Assembly: GCA_021789215.1 (NCBI GenBank)
Contig: JAJYJS010000010.1
Coordinates: forward strand, 1 to 64,000
From: Nitrospirota bacterium
Lineage (GTDB): Bacteria; Nitrospirota; Thermodesulfovibrionia; Thermodesulfovibrionales; JdFR-88
Reading direction: 5' to 3'
Length of the DNA: 64,000 nt
The notes under the pieces were generated by a model. That model made no database searches, was not told where the DNA came from, and worked only from the letters and a program-made list of their open reading frames with translations. Positions 44,924 through 53,983 of this stretch are shown one piece after another (the first letter of the stretch is position 1; each line of letters begins with the position of its first letter). The position numbers and the translations under genes were made by a program.

Positions 44924-46582
44924 TCATTTTGCCCGCCCGGTATGCATCCGGTCCTCATGGAACATGGGCCATGAACCGCCGGCAGGCGCGGGGCTGCCCG
45001 GCAGGGCATAAAGATAACCGTCAACAGAGCCCACGTACAATGTCCCGTTGCCGCCCGGCATCGGCGGGGAAATCACCTGATTGCCGGTCTGATACTTCCA
45101 TTTGAGGGTGCCATCGGGGTTAATGGCGTAAACATAGTGGTCGAGGGAACCAGCATAGATTATGCCGTCGCTGCCAACGGCCGGGGAAGAGTTTACCGCA
45201 TCGCCCGTCGGGAATTCCCATTTGAGCGTCCCGTCAGGGTTCAGGGCATAAAGGTATTTATCCCCGGAACCCACGTACACAGTCCCGCTGGCATCCACCG
45301 CAGGGGATGAAAACACCGTCCCGCCGGTCGGATACTTCCATTTGAGGGTGCCGTCCGGATTCACGGCATAGACGTAATCGTCATTAGAGCCTACATACAC
45401 GGTCCCGTCAGGGCCGATTGCCGGGGATGAAAATATCTTGCCCCCTGTCGGATAGGTCCATTTAAGGGAGCCGTCGGGGTTTATGGCGTAGAGGTCCATA
45501 TCGAAAGAGCCTACGTATACGGTCCCGTCAGTCCCGATGGCGGGGGAGGAATATATGTTTAACCCGGCCAGATACGCCCACTTGAGCGTGCCGTCGGGGT
45601 TCAGGGCGTATAGATGGTGATTGCATGAGCCCACATAGATCGTCCCGTCCGCCGCTATGGCCGGAGATGAGTGCACCCAGTCGGGCCAGCTCGAATCATT
45701 GGACGCCTTGTATTTCCATTTGAGCGTCCCGTCGGGGTTTATGGCATAGAGGTTGTAATCCCGCGAGCCCACATAGACCGTCCCGTCCGCGCCAACGGCG
45801 GGGGAAGAGATTATATAGTCGTAGGTTTCAAACGCCCATTTCATTGAACCGTCCGGGTTCAGGGCATAAAGATAATGGTCATACGAGGTCACATAGACCG
45901 TCCCGTCCGCCCCTATCGCGGCTGCCGAATGTATCTCCGCGCCCGTCTGGAACCTCCACGTGAGGGACGGGGAAGGATAGCACGCCACGGCCACATTTGT
46001 AATATCGACATCGGAGACGGTCCCCGTGCCATTAGCCACCGAGCACGTCTGCCCTGCGGGCTGTGTCCTGACCGTCACATTGTAAACCGCGCCCTGGGCC
46101 AGCGCAGTCGCGAAGGTAAACTGGCCATCGCCCGATATGCCCATGTCATCCGTTCCGTTGTCCTGAAGGACAAGCCCCGCACCCGTAAGCCCGCTCGCTG
46201 TCCCGCCAACGCTATAGCTGTTTGCGGAGCATGTGAGGACCACGCTCGAGACGTTTTCGCCCGAGATGGTACCCGTTCCGTTAGCCACCGAGCACGTCTG
46301 ACCGGAGGGCTGCGCCTTGACGGTGACGCTGTAGGCCGCGCCGTCGGCCAGGGCCGTCGCAAAAACAAACCGGCCGTTGCCCGATATGCCCAGGTCATCC
46401 GTTCCGTTGTCCTGAAGGACAAGCCCCGTACCCGCAAGCCCGTTTACTGCGCCGCCGACCGCATGGCTGCTGGTTGTCGAGCCTTTGCTGTTATTGGTGG
46501 GATTTGAACTGCTCCCTCCCCCGCAGGCGGCAAGCATGAATAATAAGATGATAACGCCGGAGATTAAGCCTGAACGTTTCAT
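44924..46582 (-). CDS. Lipoprotein with two tandem repeat domains and an eight-bladed PQQ-like propeller
   Basis: A signal ending in MLAACGGG gives a lipidated cysteine. Two nearly identical repeats of about 85 residues follow, each with GLVLQDNGTDD and QTCSVANGTGT. The rest is eight units of about 40 residues with YLYALNPDGTLKW and SSPAVGADGTVYVGS, a PQQ/BamB-type propeller lacking evident catalytic residues. It ends WPMFHEDRMHTG, common in secreted propellers. Probably a cell-surface binding protein. Function unknown. Confidence 0.85.
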   Translation of the reverse strand: MKRSGLISGVIILLFMLAACGGGSSSNPTNNSKGSTTSSHAVGGAVNGLAGTGLVLQDNGTDDLGISGNGRFVFATALADGAAYSVTVKAQPSGQTCSVANGTGTISGENVSSVVLTCSANSYSVGGTASGLTGAGLVLQDNGTDDMGISGDGQFTFATALAQGAVYNVTVRTQPAGQTCSVANGTGTVSDVDITNVAVACYPSPSLTWRFQTGAEIHSAAAIGADGTVYVTSYDHYLYALNPDGSMKWAFETYDYIISSPAVGADGTVYVGSRDYNLYAINPDGTLKWKYKASNDSSWPDWVHSSPAIAADGTIYVGSCNHHLYALNPDGTLKWAYLAGLNIYSSPAIGTDGTVYVGSFDMDLYAINPDGSLKWTYPTGGKIFSSPAIGPDGTVYVGSNDDYVYAVNPDGTLKWKYPTGGTVFSSPAVDASGTVYVGSGDKYLYALNPDGTLKWEFPTGDAVNSSPAVGSDGIIYAGSLDHYVYAINPDGTLKWKYQTGNQVISPPMPGGNGTLYVGSVDGYLYALPGSPAPAGGSWPMFHEDRMHTGRAK

Positions 46583-46920
46583 GGTCCCTCCTTTTCAGTC
46601 CTGAAAGGCGGATTTATATCAAAGCCGCAGGCATGCAGAGCAACCGCCGTGCCATCCCGGAGGTCCCCGCCAAACCCTTGATTTATCATTTGCATCACTT
46701 CTTGCCGAGGGCAACCGCCTGATAGACCAAACGCATTGAATACAAAGAAATATCCTGAACGGAAAAAAACGCCAGGCCCAACTAATTGCGCAATGCCTTA
46801 ATTTATAAAAGAACTTCCGGCCGGGAAAATGCTTTCAGTATCCGGAGGGGGAATGTTGCATCCGGAATCAGGCTGTATCCTTTGGATACATGGAAAAAGG
46901 ACACAGGGGCGGGGCGCTTT
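46583..46920. other. Intergenic stretch between the propeller lipoprotein and trpF
   Basis: 338 bases without a supportable gene. GCAACCGCC occurs twice, near 46649 and 46710, and the flanking GC-rich segments can pair, suggesting a structured leader for the lipoprotein gene. I compared it by eye with c-di-GMP and cobalamin riboswitches and found no match. Nothing else of note. Confidence 0.3.
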
Positions 46921-47553
46921 TCAGGGCACGTATCCAGGCAGGGGGATCGCCTCTTTTGCCCTCTGTATGAAGAGTCTCATCTTCTCGTGGTCTTTTACGC
47001 CTTTTTCCAGCTCCACCCCGGTGGAGACGTCCACTCCGTATGGCTTCACCATGTGGATGGCGTCGGCCACGTTTTCAGGCGTTAAACCGCCCGCAAGTAT
47101 TATCCTGCCGAAGGGCTTTGCGTCCATTGCGATGCTCCAGTTGAATATCCGCCCTGTGCCGCCGAGCGCTCCGGGGCTGTAAGCGTCAAGCAAAAAGGCG
47201 GACACCTTGTAATGCCTCATGGGCTCCAGGTCGCTTATCTCCTTCACCCTTATGGCCTTTATCGTCCTTCCGGCTATCGCGCAGTCCTCCGGCCTTTCGT
47301 GCCCGTGGAACTGCGCGGCATCGAGCCCGGCCTCCCCCATTATGCGTTCAACGTCCCCTGGCTTCTCGTCCACGAACACGCCCACGGCGGAAACAAACGG
47401 CGGCAGGCGGAGTATTATTTCCCTGGCCTTTTTGGGGGTGATGTACCGGGGGCTTTTCCTGTAGAACATGAACCCAAGCGCGTCGGCCCCGAACTCGGCG
47501 GCGGCCAGCGCGTCGTTAAAATTGGTGATGCCGCAGATCTTAACCTTTACCAT
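46921..47553 (-). CDS. trpF: TrpF, phosphoribosylanthranilate isomerase
   Basis: Third step of tryptophan synthesis. The barrel opens VKVKICGITN with the catalytic cysteine. Next come ADALGFMFYRKSPRYI, HGHE, LLDAYSPGALGGTGRIFNW with the catalytic aspartate, and LAGGLTPENV plus GVDVSTGVE for phosphate binding. 210 residues. Overlaps trpC by 14 bases. Confidence 0.95.
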   Translation of the reverse strand: MVKVKICGITNFNDALAAAEFGADALGFMFYRKSPRYITPKKAREIILRLPPFVSAVGVFVDEKPGDVERIMGEAGLDAAQFHGHERPEDCAIAGRTIKAIRVKEISDLEPMRHYKVSAFLLDAYSPGALGGTGRIFNWSIAMDAKPFGRIILAGGLTPENVADAIHMVKPYGVDVSTGVELEKGVKDHEKMRLFIQRAKEAIPLPGYVP

Positions 47554-48334
47554 TTCGCGTCCCCATAAGCTCGTCCAGCTTCCCGGCCATGTCCGGAGAT
47601 TTCATGATCGAGGTGCCCACAAGGATGGCATCCACCCCGGCCTCCTCAAGCCTGAGCACGTCCGCGCGCGTGTCTATGCCGCTTTCGGACACTACCAGCC
47701 TGTCCGGCGGGATTTCCGCCTTGAGTCTGAATGTGGTACCCAGGTCTATCTCAAGCGTGTCCAGGTCCCTGTTGTTCACGCCGATGACGGGGGCTTCTAT
47801 CCGCAGGGCCTTTTCGAGGTCCCTGGAGTCGTGCGCCTCGAACAGGACGCCCATGCCAAGCTCCCCGGCCATCAGGAGGTATTCCCTCGCCTGACTGGTC
47901 TCCAGTATTGCCGCGATAAGGAGGACCGCGTCCGCGCCCGCCGCGCGGGCTTCATATACCTGGTACTCGTCTATTATGAAGTCTTTTCTGAGGACGGGCC
48001 TGCCGGAGTTTTTTTTCACGATGCCGATATACGGCAATGCCCCCTGGAAAAAGTCCTCCTCGGTGAGCACCGATATCGCGTCCGCCCTGTCCCTGTAAAT
48101 GGCGGCTATCTTTGCCGGGTCGAAATCCGCCCTTATAAGCCCCTTGGAGGGCGAGGCCTTTTTCACCTCCGCTATGAGCCTGATGCCGCCCCCTTTACGC
48201 GCGATCGCCCCGGCAAAATCCAGAGGCGGCTCTGCACCGGCTGCCGCGGCTTTTTGCTCCCTGAGCGGCATTTTCGCCTTCCTTGCGGAGAGCCTCTCTT
48301 TTCTCTTTTGGACAATCATGTCGAGTATCGCCAT
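47540..48334 (-). CDS. trpC: TrpC, indole-3-glycerol phosphate synthase
   Basis: Fourth step of tryptophan synthesis. It has LIAEVKKASPSKG, ISVLTEEDFFQG, PVLRKDFIIDEYQVYEARAAGADAVLLI, IGVNNRDLDT and VSESGI, the complete signature set including the catalytic lysines and glutamate. 264 residues. Together with trpF it forms a two-gene unit; other trp genes are not in the window. Confidence 0.96.
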   Translation of the reverse strand: MAILDMIVQKRKERLSARKAKMPLREQKAAAAGAEPPLDFAGAIARKGGGIRLIAEVKKASPSKGLIRADFDPAKIAAIYRDRADAISVLTEEDFFQGALPYIGIVKKNSGRPVLRKDFIIDEYQVYEARAAGADAVLLIAAILETSQAREYLLMAGELGMGVLFEAHDSRDLEKALRIEAPVIGVNNRDLDTLEIDLGTTFRLKAEIPPDRLVVSESGIDTRADVLRLEEAGVDAILVGTSIMKSPDMAGKLDELMGTRNGKG

Positions 48335-48391
48335 AAGAAGATTTTAACATACGGGGTTTGGGCCTGCCGGGTTTGAAAAATTTTTCCCCGC

Positions 48392-49756
48392 CTACCTGCC
48401 GTTTGCGCGGAGGCCAAGCCCTTCGGCGGGGATTATTCCTTCCCCTGGATTTCCGTCACGGAGGACGTCTTTTATCCCGAGGACGCTCAAAAACAGGCCG
48501 CCCGCACTGACCGGTTCCACACGCCGCACCTCCCTGAGCCCGAACGGAGAGATGGCAACGAAAAACCTTAAAATGGAGGAGATGAGAAGCAGCGTCAGCG
48601 TGCCGTATCCGAAAATGGGCGGCAGCCTGCGCACAATCAGTCCGCCCGTTAGTGCCCCAAGCGAAACGGCCATGCCCGTAACGGCGTTGTAATGGGCTAT
48701 GCACCTTGTCCGCTTTTCAGGGGCCGTTGCGTCATATATGAAATTCGAAGCCGAAAGATTGAAACCCGCCCAGACAAAGCCAGAGAACACCTGGGCCGCC
48801 AGCAGGTAAACGGGGTTGTGATTAAACAGCCAGAACAGGGGCACGAGGACCACCAGCCTTGAAGTCGTCTTCAGGACCTTCATGTTCCCCACCCTGTCGG
48901 CATGAATGCCCCAGCGCTTTATGGTCGCATAGATGGTAAGCACCGATGCGGCGTTTACTGCGGTATACGAGAAATACCCGAAGTGAAAGTCCCTGAGCAT
49001 GAGGACCGGGAAAAAGGGGGCCGGGATGCAGACGGCGAAATTCATGGCCGCGACATACAAAACAAACCGGGCGAAGCTGCTCCTGCGCCAATGGCGGATG
49101 AAGCCCCAGAGCGAGACATGGCCGCCCTCTTCCTCTCTCAGCCGGGGTTCGTGCATCTTGGTCAGGAACCGCCAGGAAATCATCCTGAAGACAAAGGCAA
49201 GCCCGAAGATAATGGCAAAGCCGCCAAGCAGGTTGATTCTGCCGGCCCTGTAAAGGATGAAGCCCGACAGGAAGGCGGCGCCCTCGGCTATGAAGCCAAG
49301 CACCTGGTTTCGCCAGCCGAAATACTCTCCCAGCCTGTCCCCGTCCACCAGGTCTGTCATCAGGCTGCTCCACGCGGGGTTCACAATCGCCCCGCATGCG
49401 GTAAACAGGGAAACCGACAGTATGAAGGCGGCCGGCCCGGCGGACGCCTTCCAGAGGGCCAGCATGCCCATGAACGCCAGCGTCAGGGCCTGAAGAAAGA
49501 CAAAGATGTTTATTATGGCCTTCCTCGATTTAAGGCCCTCGACAAGGCACGGGCTTTTAAGCTGCACTATCGAGGCAAACAGGTTTGGCAGTGCGCCCAG
49601 CAGGCCCACCTGCCCTGTCGTGCCCCCTATTGCAAGCAGGAAAGGCGTAAAATAGTCCTGCGTAAGCCCCGTCATCCCGCTTGCGAACACGCCGTCCAGG
49701 ATGGAAAAGCGCAGGGTCTTTTTCACCCGCGATTGCCTTTGTCCGCTGTCTCCCAT
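48392..49756 (-). CDS. MFS transporter
   Basis: A twelve-helix major facilitator carrier of about 454 residues with internal basic loops (for example HEPRLREEEGGH and KRWGIHADRVGNMK). The substrate is not recognisable. I chose the ATG at 49756; an in-frame GTG at 49792 would add 12 residues, and neither has a strong ribosome site. It lies 57 bases upstream of trpC on the same strand and may share its transcript. Confidence 0.8.
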   Translation of the reverse strand: MGDSGQRQSRVKKTLRFSILDGVFASGMTGLTQDYFTPFLLAIGGTTGQVGLLGALPNLFASIVQLKSPCLVEGLKSRKAIINIFVFLQALTLAFMGMLALWKASAGPAAFILSVSLFTACGAIVNPAWSSLMTDLVDGDRLGEYFGWRNQVLGFIAEGAAFLSGFILYRAGRINLLGGFAIIFGLAFVFRMISWRFLTKMHEPRLREEEGGHVSLWGFIRHWRRSSFARFVLYVAAMNFAVCIPAPFFPVLMLRDFHFGYFSYTAVNAASVLTIYATIKRWGIHADRVGNMKVLKTTSRLVVLVPLFWLFNHNPVYLLAAQVFSGFVWAGFNLSASNFIYDATAPEKRTRCIAHYNAVTGMAVSLGALTGGLIVRRLPPIFGYGTLTLLLISSILRFFVAISPFGLREVRRVEPVSAGGLFLSVLGIKDVLRDGNPGEGIIPAEGLGLRANGR

Positions 49757-49792
49757 TTTCAAGAAATAAATAAAAACCCCTTTGGATTTCAC

Positions 49793-50097
49793 TTTGGATT
49801 TTTTTGCCTGATTCGGCCTTGATGCTTCCCTGACCAGACTTATTCTAACTGCCTGAGACGGGTTTTTCTGTGATCCGGGTCGCAGAAATCATGCGTGGCC
49901 ATTCCCCTTTTTTATTGTCCAAATATGACAACGGAGATTGACAGGGGGCGCCAGCTATGATATTCCATAGGCAAAAGACTCGCTGGTGTCATGTCATTCC
50001 TCATGTTGTTTTTCCCTGTCATTCCGGCTTCGAACAGTGAATAAAAAGGCGGTGACAGCAAAAAGAGGGGCCATCCCCGATAAGAAAGAAGGCAAAA
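49793..50097. other. Divergent intergenic region between the MFS and slp genes
   Basis: 305 bases. A direct repeat AAATCCAAAG occurs twice just upstream of the MFS start. TGTCATTCCGGCTTCGAACAG near 50017 is a decayed dispersed repeat, and GGGGCCATCCCC (50071-50082) is a small hairpin before slp. No additional gene is supported. Confidence 0.35.
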
Positions 50098-50721
50098 ATG
50101 GTGCGTCACAAAAAATTCTTCGGATACCCGCTTTTGGGTATGTATCTGTTAATTTTTGCATCCTCATGCGCCTCCCCGATCTCGAAGCATTACAGACAAG
50201 AGGCCGCGAACGTGACCTTCTCCATGGTTTTTCAGGATCCGAAGGCCTATAAAGGCTCTATCGTGATCTGGGGAGGAGTGATTATCAGGACCGTTAACCT
50301 CAAAAATGGCAGCGAACTCTTTGTCCTCGAGACGCCGCTGGGGTCCAGGGAAAAACCCAAGGATAGCGATTATGCCCAAGGGCGGTTTATCGCCATAAGC
50401 TCATCCTATCTTGACTCTTTGGTGTATCACAAGGGAAGAAAAGTCACGCTGGCGGGCGAGGTTGCCGGCGAAAGGGAAATAGCAAGCCGGACGGGTAAAC
50501 AGTCTTACACTTACCCGGTGGTTATGATTAAAGAGCTTCATCTCTGGGAAAGAGCGCCTATCGGGTATCCGGCCTACTACCCCCCTTATTATTACGGCGG
50601 GTACGCTCCGTTTTACTGGGGTGGCGGCTCTTTTGGGGATGAATTTAACGGTGATGAATTCGGAGACGAGGGAATCGGCGAAGGCAATGAGGAGGGGAAC
50701 GAAGGCGAAGAGGGGCGATGA
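50098..50721 (+). CDS. slp: Slp-family outer-membrane lipoprotein
   Basis: A hydrophobic signal with FASSC gives a lipidated cysteine near residue 24. The YKGSIVIWGGVII and SELFVLETPLG segments, then GRKVTLAGEVAGER, match the Slp starvation-inducible lipoprotein family. An unusual tail follows: a tyrosine/proline/glycine-rich stretch YYPPYYYGGYAP and then a glycine/glutamate-rich acidic end. It overlaps the CPBP gene by four bases. Confidence 0.85.
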   Translation: MVRHKKFFGYPLLGMYLLIFASSCASPISKHYRQEAANVTFSMVFQDPKAYKGSIVIWGGVIIRTVNLKNGSELFVLETPLGSREKPKDSDYAQGRFIAISSSYLDSLVYHKGRKVTLAGEVAGEREIASRTGKQSYTYPVVMIKELHLWERAPIGYPAYYPPYYYGGYAPFYWGGGSFGDEFNGDEFGDEGIGEGNEEGNEGEEGR

Positions 50722-51422
50722 CAAGAGCAGCGGACACAAAAAACCGCAGGGAGCGGTCTCTGGAACTTTGGGTTTTTCTTTTTCTTGTTTTTCCTTCTCT
50801 GGTTTTTTCCTTCTTCGCCGTAAGGCAGGGAACTGTGAGCTTCCTTCTCACAGCCATTGCAACGATTTTGCGCGACCTTTCCCTGATAAGCCTGATTCTT
50901 TTTTTCATCTGGCGCAACAGAGAGCCGGTCATAGCTATTGGCTGGACTGCGCGCAGAATCTGGAAAGAAACAAGCATCGGCATTTGGTTGTTTATTCCCT
51001 TGTTCTTTGCTTCATCCGCGCTTGAAAACTGGCTGCATAAAGCAGGCCTCTCGGCCCCGTCGACCCCGCTGCCCGCATTAACAAGCGAAAAGGGCCCCGC
51101 GGAATTTCTGCTGGCTTTTCTCCTGGTCGTCGTAGTCGCCGTTGCGGAGGAGACCATTTTCCGTGGATATCTCATACTGCGCTTCAAGGCTGTCACATCA
51201 AGCCCCGCCGCCGCAGTATTGCTGTCAGCGGTGATCTTTTCTCTCGGGCACGGCTATGAAGGGACAGCCAGCGTAGTTACCATAGGCGTTATGGGAGCTG
51301 TCCTTGCCCTCGTTTACCTCTGGCGGAAGAGCCTTGCTGCTCCCATCGTAATGCACTTTCTTCAGGATTTTACCGGCATTGTGCTTGTGCCGCTGCTGAA
51401 ACAGTTTAAGTTTATTAACTAG
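50718..51422 (+). CDS. CPBP-family intramembrane protease (CAAX-like)
   Basis: A polytopic membrane protein of 234 residues. The active motifs are AVAEETIFRGYL (Glu144-Glu145), FSLGHGYEG (His178) and VMHFLQDF (His213), matching ABI/CPBP glutamic intramembrane proteases related to Rce1. The substrate is unknown. It is coupled to slp, so the two may be functionally linked, perhaps in envelope stress. Confidence 0.88.
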   Translation: MTRAADTKNRRERSLELWVFLFLVFPSLVFSFFAVRQGTVSFLLTAIATILRDLSLISLILFFIWRNREPVIAIGWTARRIWKETSIGIWLFIPLFFASSALENWLHKAGLSAPSTPLPALTSEKGPAEFLLAFLLVVVVAVAEETIFRGYLILRFKAVTSSPAAAVLLSAVIFSLGHGYEGTASVVTIGVMGAVLALVYLWRKSLAAPIVMHFLQDFTGIVLVPLLKQFKFIN

Positions 51423-51559
51423 CGGGTGCCAAGAGCCCCGCAACAGGCACAAAGGTTTTTTTTGCCGCACAGTCTGAATAAATTGCCGGGGCTGGCGCAA
51501 ATCGCGATTTGGAGAAAGACCGCGCCCGCTCTTCCCAGGCAGTGTGCAAGGAGGTGGGC

Positions 51560-52708
51560 ATGTTTGGCAAGAGTTTCACGCTCTTTAAACTCTTCGGTTT
51601 CAAAGTGCGGATAGACGTTAGCTGGCTGATTATCGCGGTCCTCATCACGTGGACGCTGGCCACCGGACTTTTCCCCCGGTACTACAAGGACCTGCCAGCC
51701 CCGGTCTACTGGTGGATGGGTGTTGCGGGCGCTCTGGGCCTGTTTTTCTCCATCGTCTTCCACGAATTCTTCCACTCCCTGGTGGCCCGCCGTTTCGGAT
51801 TGCCCATGAAAGGCATAACCCTGTTTATTTTTGGCGGCGTGGCTGAAATGAGCGAAGAACCTGAAAATGCAAAGACGGAATTTATGATGGCCATTGCCGG
51901 TCCGTTGTCAAGCATCGCCCTGGGCGTCATTTTCTATGGCATCTTCCGGGCAAGCGCGGCCGCGGGATGGCCCAAACCGGTACAGGGCATTTTTGGCTAT
52001 CTGTCCTATATCAACCTGCTCCTGGCGGCATTCAACCTCCTGCCCGCTTTTCCCCTTGACGGGGGGCGGGTGCTGAGGTCGGCCCTCTGGAAATGGAAGG
52101 GCAGCCTCCGGTGGGCCACCCGGAAAGCCGCGGGCATCGGCTCGCTATCCGGCCTGCTTTTAATCATCCTGGGCGTCGCCAACGTACTGTCCGGGAATTT
52201 TGTTGGCGGTATCTGGTGGTTTCTCATCGGGATGTTCCTGCGCTATGCAGCGCAGTCTTCCTACCAGCAGGTGCTTATACGGAAAGCCCTTGAAGGCACC
52301 CCTGTCAGGAGCATCATGAGGAAAGACCCGGTCACCGTGCCCCCTTCCCTCACCATCGGGGAATTTGTTGAAAACTATATTTACAAGTACCATTTCAAGA
52401 TGTTCCCGGTCCTGGAGGATGGAAAACTCGCGGGCTGCATCACCACGCGGCAGGTGAAGGACGTCCCCCGTCAGGAGTGGGGCCGCCGCAGGGTCGGAGA
52501 GATTGTCTCGCACTGTTCAAACGAAAACTCCGTCAGCCCCGAATATGATGCCGTAAAAGCCCTGGGGCTCATGAGCCGGACAGGCAACAGCCGTATCATG
52601 GTGGTAGAAAACGGACAACTCGTGGGCATCATTTCGAATAAGGATCTCCTGCGCCACATTTCATTAAAGATGGATCTTGAAGGGGAGGAAGGAAAAAATA
52701 CTCAATAA
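51560..52708 (+). CDS. Site-2 protease (M50) with two CBS domains
   Basis: A membrane zinc metalloprotease. HEFFH (68-72) and LLPAFPLDGGR (Asp167) are the two metal-binding motifs of the SpoIVFB-like branch. Two CBS domains fill the C-terminal third (RSIMRKDPVTVPPS, then VSPEYDAVKALGLM, GIISNKDLL) and could sense adenylates. The start at ATG 51560 has an AAGGAGGTG signal. It overlaps the convergent cytochrome gene by 7 bases. Confidence 0.9.
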   Translation: MFGKSFTLFKLFGFKVRIDVSWLIIAVLITWTLATGLFPRYYKDLPAPVYWWMGVAGALGLFFSIVFHEFFHSLVARRFGLPMKGITLFIFGGVAEMSEEPENAKTEFMMAIAGPLSSIALGVIFYGIFRASAAAGWPKPVQGIFGYLSYINLLLAAFNLLPAFPLDGGRVLRSALWKWKGSLRWATRKAAGIGSLSGLLLIILGVANVLSGNFVGGIWWFLIGMFLRYAAQSSYQQVLIRKALEGTPVRSIMRKDPVTVPPSLTIGEFVENYIYKYHFKMFPVLEDGKLAGCITTRQVKDVPRQEWGRRRVGEIVSHCSNENSVSPEYDAVKALGLMSRTGNSRIMVVENGQLVGIISNKDLLRHISLKMDLEGEEGKNTQ

Positions 52709-53586
52709 ATAAAGCTTTTCGGGTCCCGGAGCTTGTGGCACCTGTCGCAGAGGCCGGGGGCCTGTTTTGGCCCAACCTTCCAGCCGTGGGCCTTGTGGCA
52801 GTCCAGGCATTGAAGCCCGGCCTGGTCCATATGGAGCCGGTGCTGGCCCACCTGCACCTCGTTGCCGTGGCAGCGGGCAAGGCAGTCGGCGCTGGTGAGT
52901 TTTATCTTCCCGTGCGGCTTGTGGCAGTCGAAGCACTTTAGCGCGGCCATGGCGCCGGTATTCCGCACATTGCGGTGGCAGCCCATGCACCGCTCCTCGG
53001 AGACCATGGCGACGGCCCCCTTCCCTGTGCCGTAATTATGGCATTTGAGGCAGGAAAGCCCCTCCATGCCCAGCCCGTGCACCAGCTTGTCCTTGTGGCA
53101 TTTGGCGCATGCGGCCTCGTTCGGCGTGAAGTTGTGGCTTGTTCCCGAATGGCATTTGTCGCAGCCGATGTTCTCCATGAAGACGTGGCGCGCGTGCCCG
53201 TAGGAGCGCCTCATCGCGGAACCCTGCTGCATCTGCTCAAGATGGCATTTCCGGCAGGCCTGCCAGGGGGCGGCCCGCCCGTGCATCTGCTTCTGGGGGC
53301 CGGTGGCGCCTTTTGTTATGTACGCCACAACCAGCCGGTTCTGCTCGAAAATGCTCATTTTATGGCACGTCTGGCATTTTATCTGCCAGTGCTTGCTCTT
53401 CTGCCAGGAGATGAATGTGTCCTGCATCATGTGGCAGGTAAGGCAGAATTCCGGCGTGTCCCGGGTGTAGCGGTAATAACGGTAGCCCACGATGGAGCCG
53501 GTAACGGCAATGAGGAGCATTATGAGCACAATGCCCCCGCGGTTTTGCCCGATGAAGTTCTCTATGGCCTTAAGAATCCGCTGCAC
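52702..53586 (-). CDS. Membrane-anchored multiheme cytochrome c (NapC/NirT-like start)
   Basis: One N-terminal membrane helix (about 18-36) anchors a periplasmic domain with ten CxxCH sites and one CxxxCH (CLARCH), so up to 11 hemes in 294 residues. The first site CLTCHMM, with methionine after histidine, resembles NapC/NirT quinol dehydrogenases. It probably passes quinol electrons to periplasmic acceptors. No terminal reductase is next to it. It overlaps the thioesterase gene by 17 bases. Confidence 0.88.
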   Translation of the reverse strand: MQRILKAIENFIGQNRGGIVLIMLLIAVTGSIVGYRYYRYTRDTPEFCLTCHMMQDTFISWQKSKHWQIKCQTCHKMSIFEQNRLVVAYITKGATGPQKQMHGRAAPWQACRKCHLEQMQQGSAMRRSYGHARHVFMENIGCDKCHSGTSHNFTPNEAACAKCHKDKLVHGLGMEGLSCLKCHNYGTGKGAVAMVSEERCMGCHRNVRNTGAMAALKCFDCHKPHGKIKLTSADCLARCHGNEVQVGQHRLHMDQAGLQCLDCHKAHGWKVGPKQAPGLCDRCHKLRDPKSFIY

Positions 53587-53983
53587 CGGTCAGAAAAAGC
53601 TTCGATGTGGCGGTTGCTATCAGTTTGCCCCCGGAGGTCTTCACCTCGGAGGCCGCCCCAATGAGTCTGCGGGGGATTTTCCCCTCATCCTCTATCCATC
53701 CCTCGATGTCCGCCTGTTCCCCTGTGTAAAGCGGGTTTTTGAACCGCACCGTTATTTCAGCCGTAAGCGGCTCAAAACCCTTCCTGATTGCGGCGTGGGC
53801 CATGGCCTCGTCCAGGAGCGTGGTTATGATGCCCCCGTGCACGATGTCCTTGTACCCCTGGTGTTTCTTCTGCGGCGTGAAGGAAGTCCTGACCCCCCTG
53901 CCGCCCGTTTCGAAAACAAGCCGGAGGCCGCCGGGGTTTTCCCGCCCGCAGGCAAAGCAGTAGCTGTCGTCCAGGAGTTTCAT
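53570..53983 (-). CDS. PaaI-family hotdog thioesterase
   Basis: Hydrolyses acyl-CoA thioesters. The hotdog helix VHGGIITTLLDEAMAHAA has the catalytic aspartate/glutamate context, with TAEITVRFKNPLYTG strands. An N-terminal CFACGRENPGG with two cysteines is typical of a subfamily of these enzymes. 137 residues. Four-base overlap with the upstream gene. Confidence 0.87.
   Translation of the reverse strand: MKLLDDSYCFACGRENPGGLRLVFETGGRGVRTSFTPQKKHQGYKDIVHGGIITTLLDEAMAHAAIRKGFEPLTAEITVRFKNPLYTGEQADIEGWIEDEGKIPRRLIGAASEVKTSGGKLIATATSKLFLTGAADS

Noticed and set aside
44924-46582. CRISPR-like regular repeats
   Set aside because: The regular spacing is due to a protein repeat in a coding frame (propeller blades of about 120 bases), not to repeats with unique spacers. 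No cas gene is present.
46620-46760. Possible riboswitch upstream of the propeller lipoprotein
   Set aside because: I compared the GCAACCGCC repeats and surrounding stems with c-di-GMP and cobalamin riboswitch cores and could not match the conserved positions.
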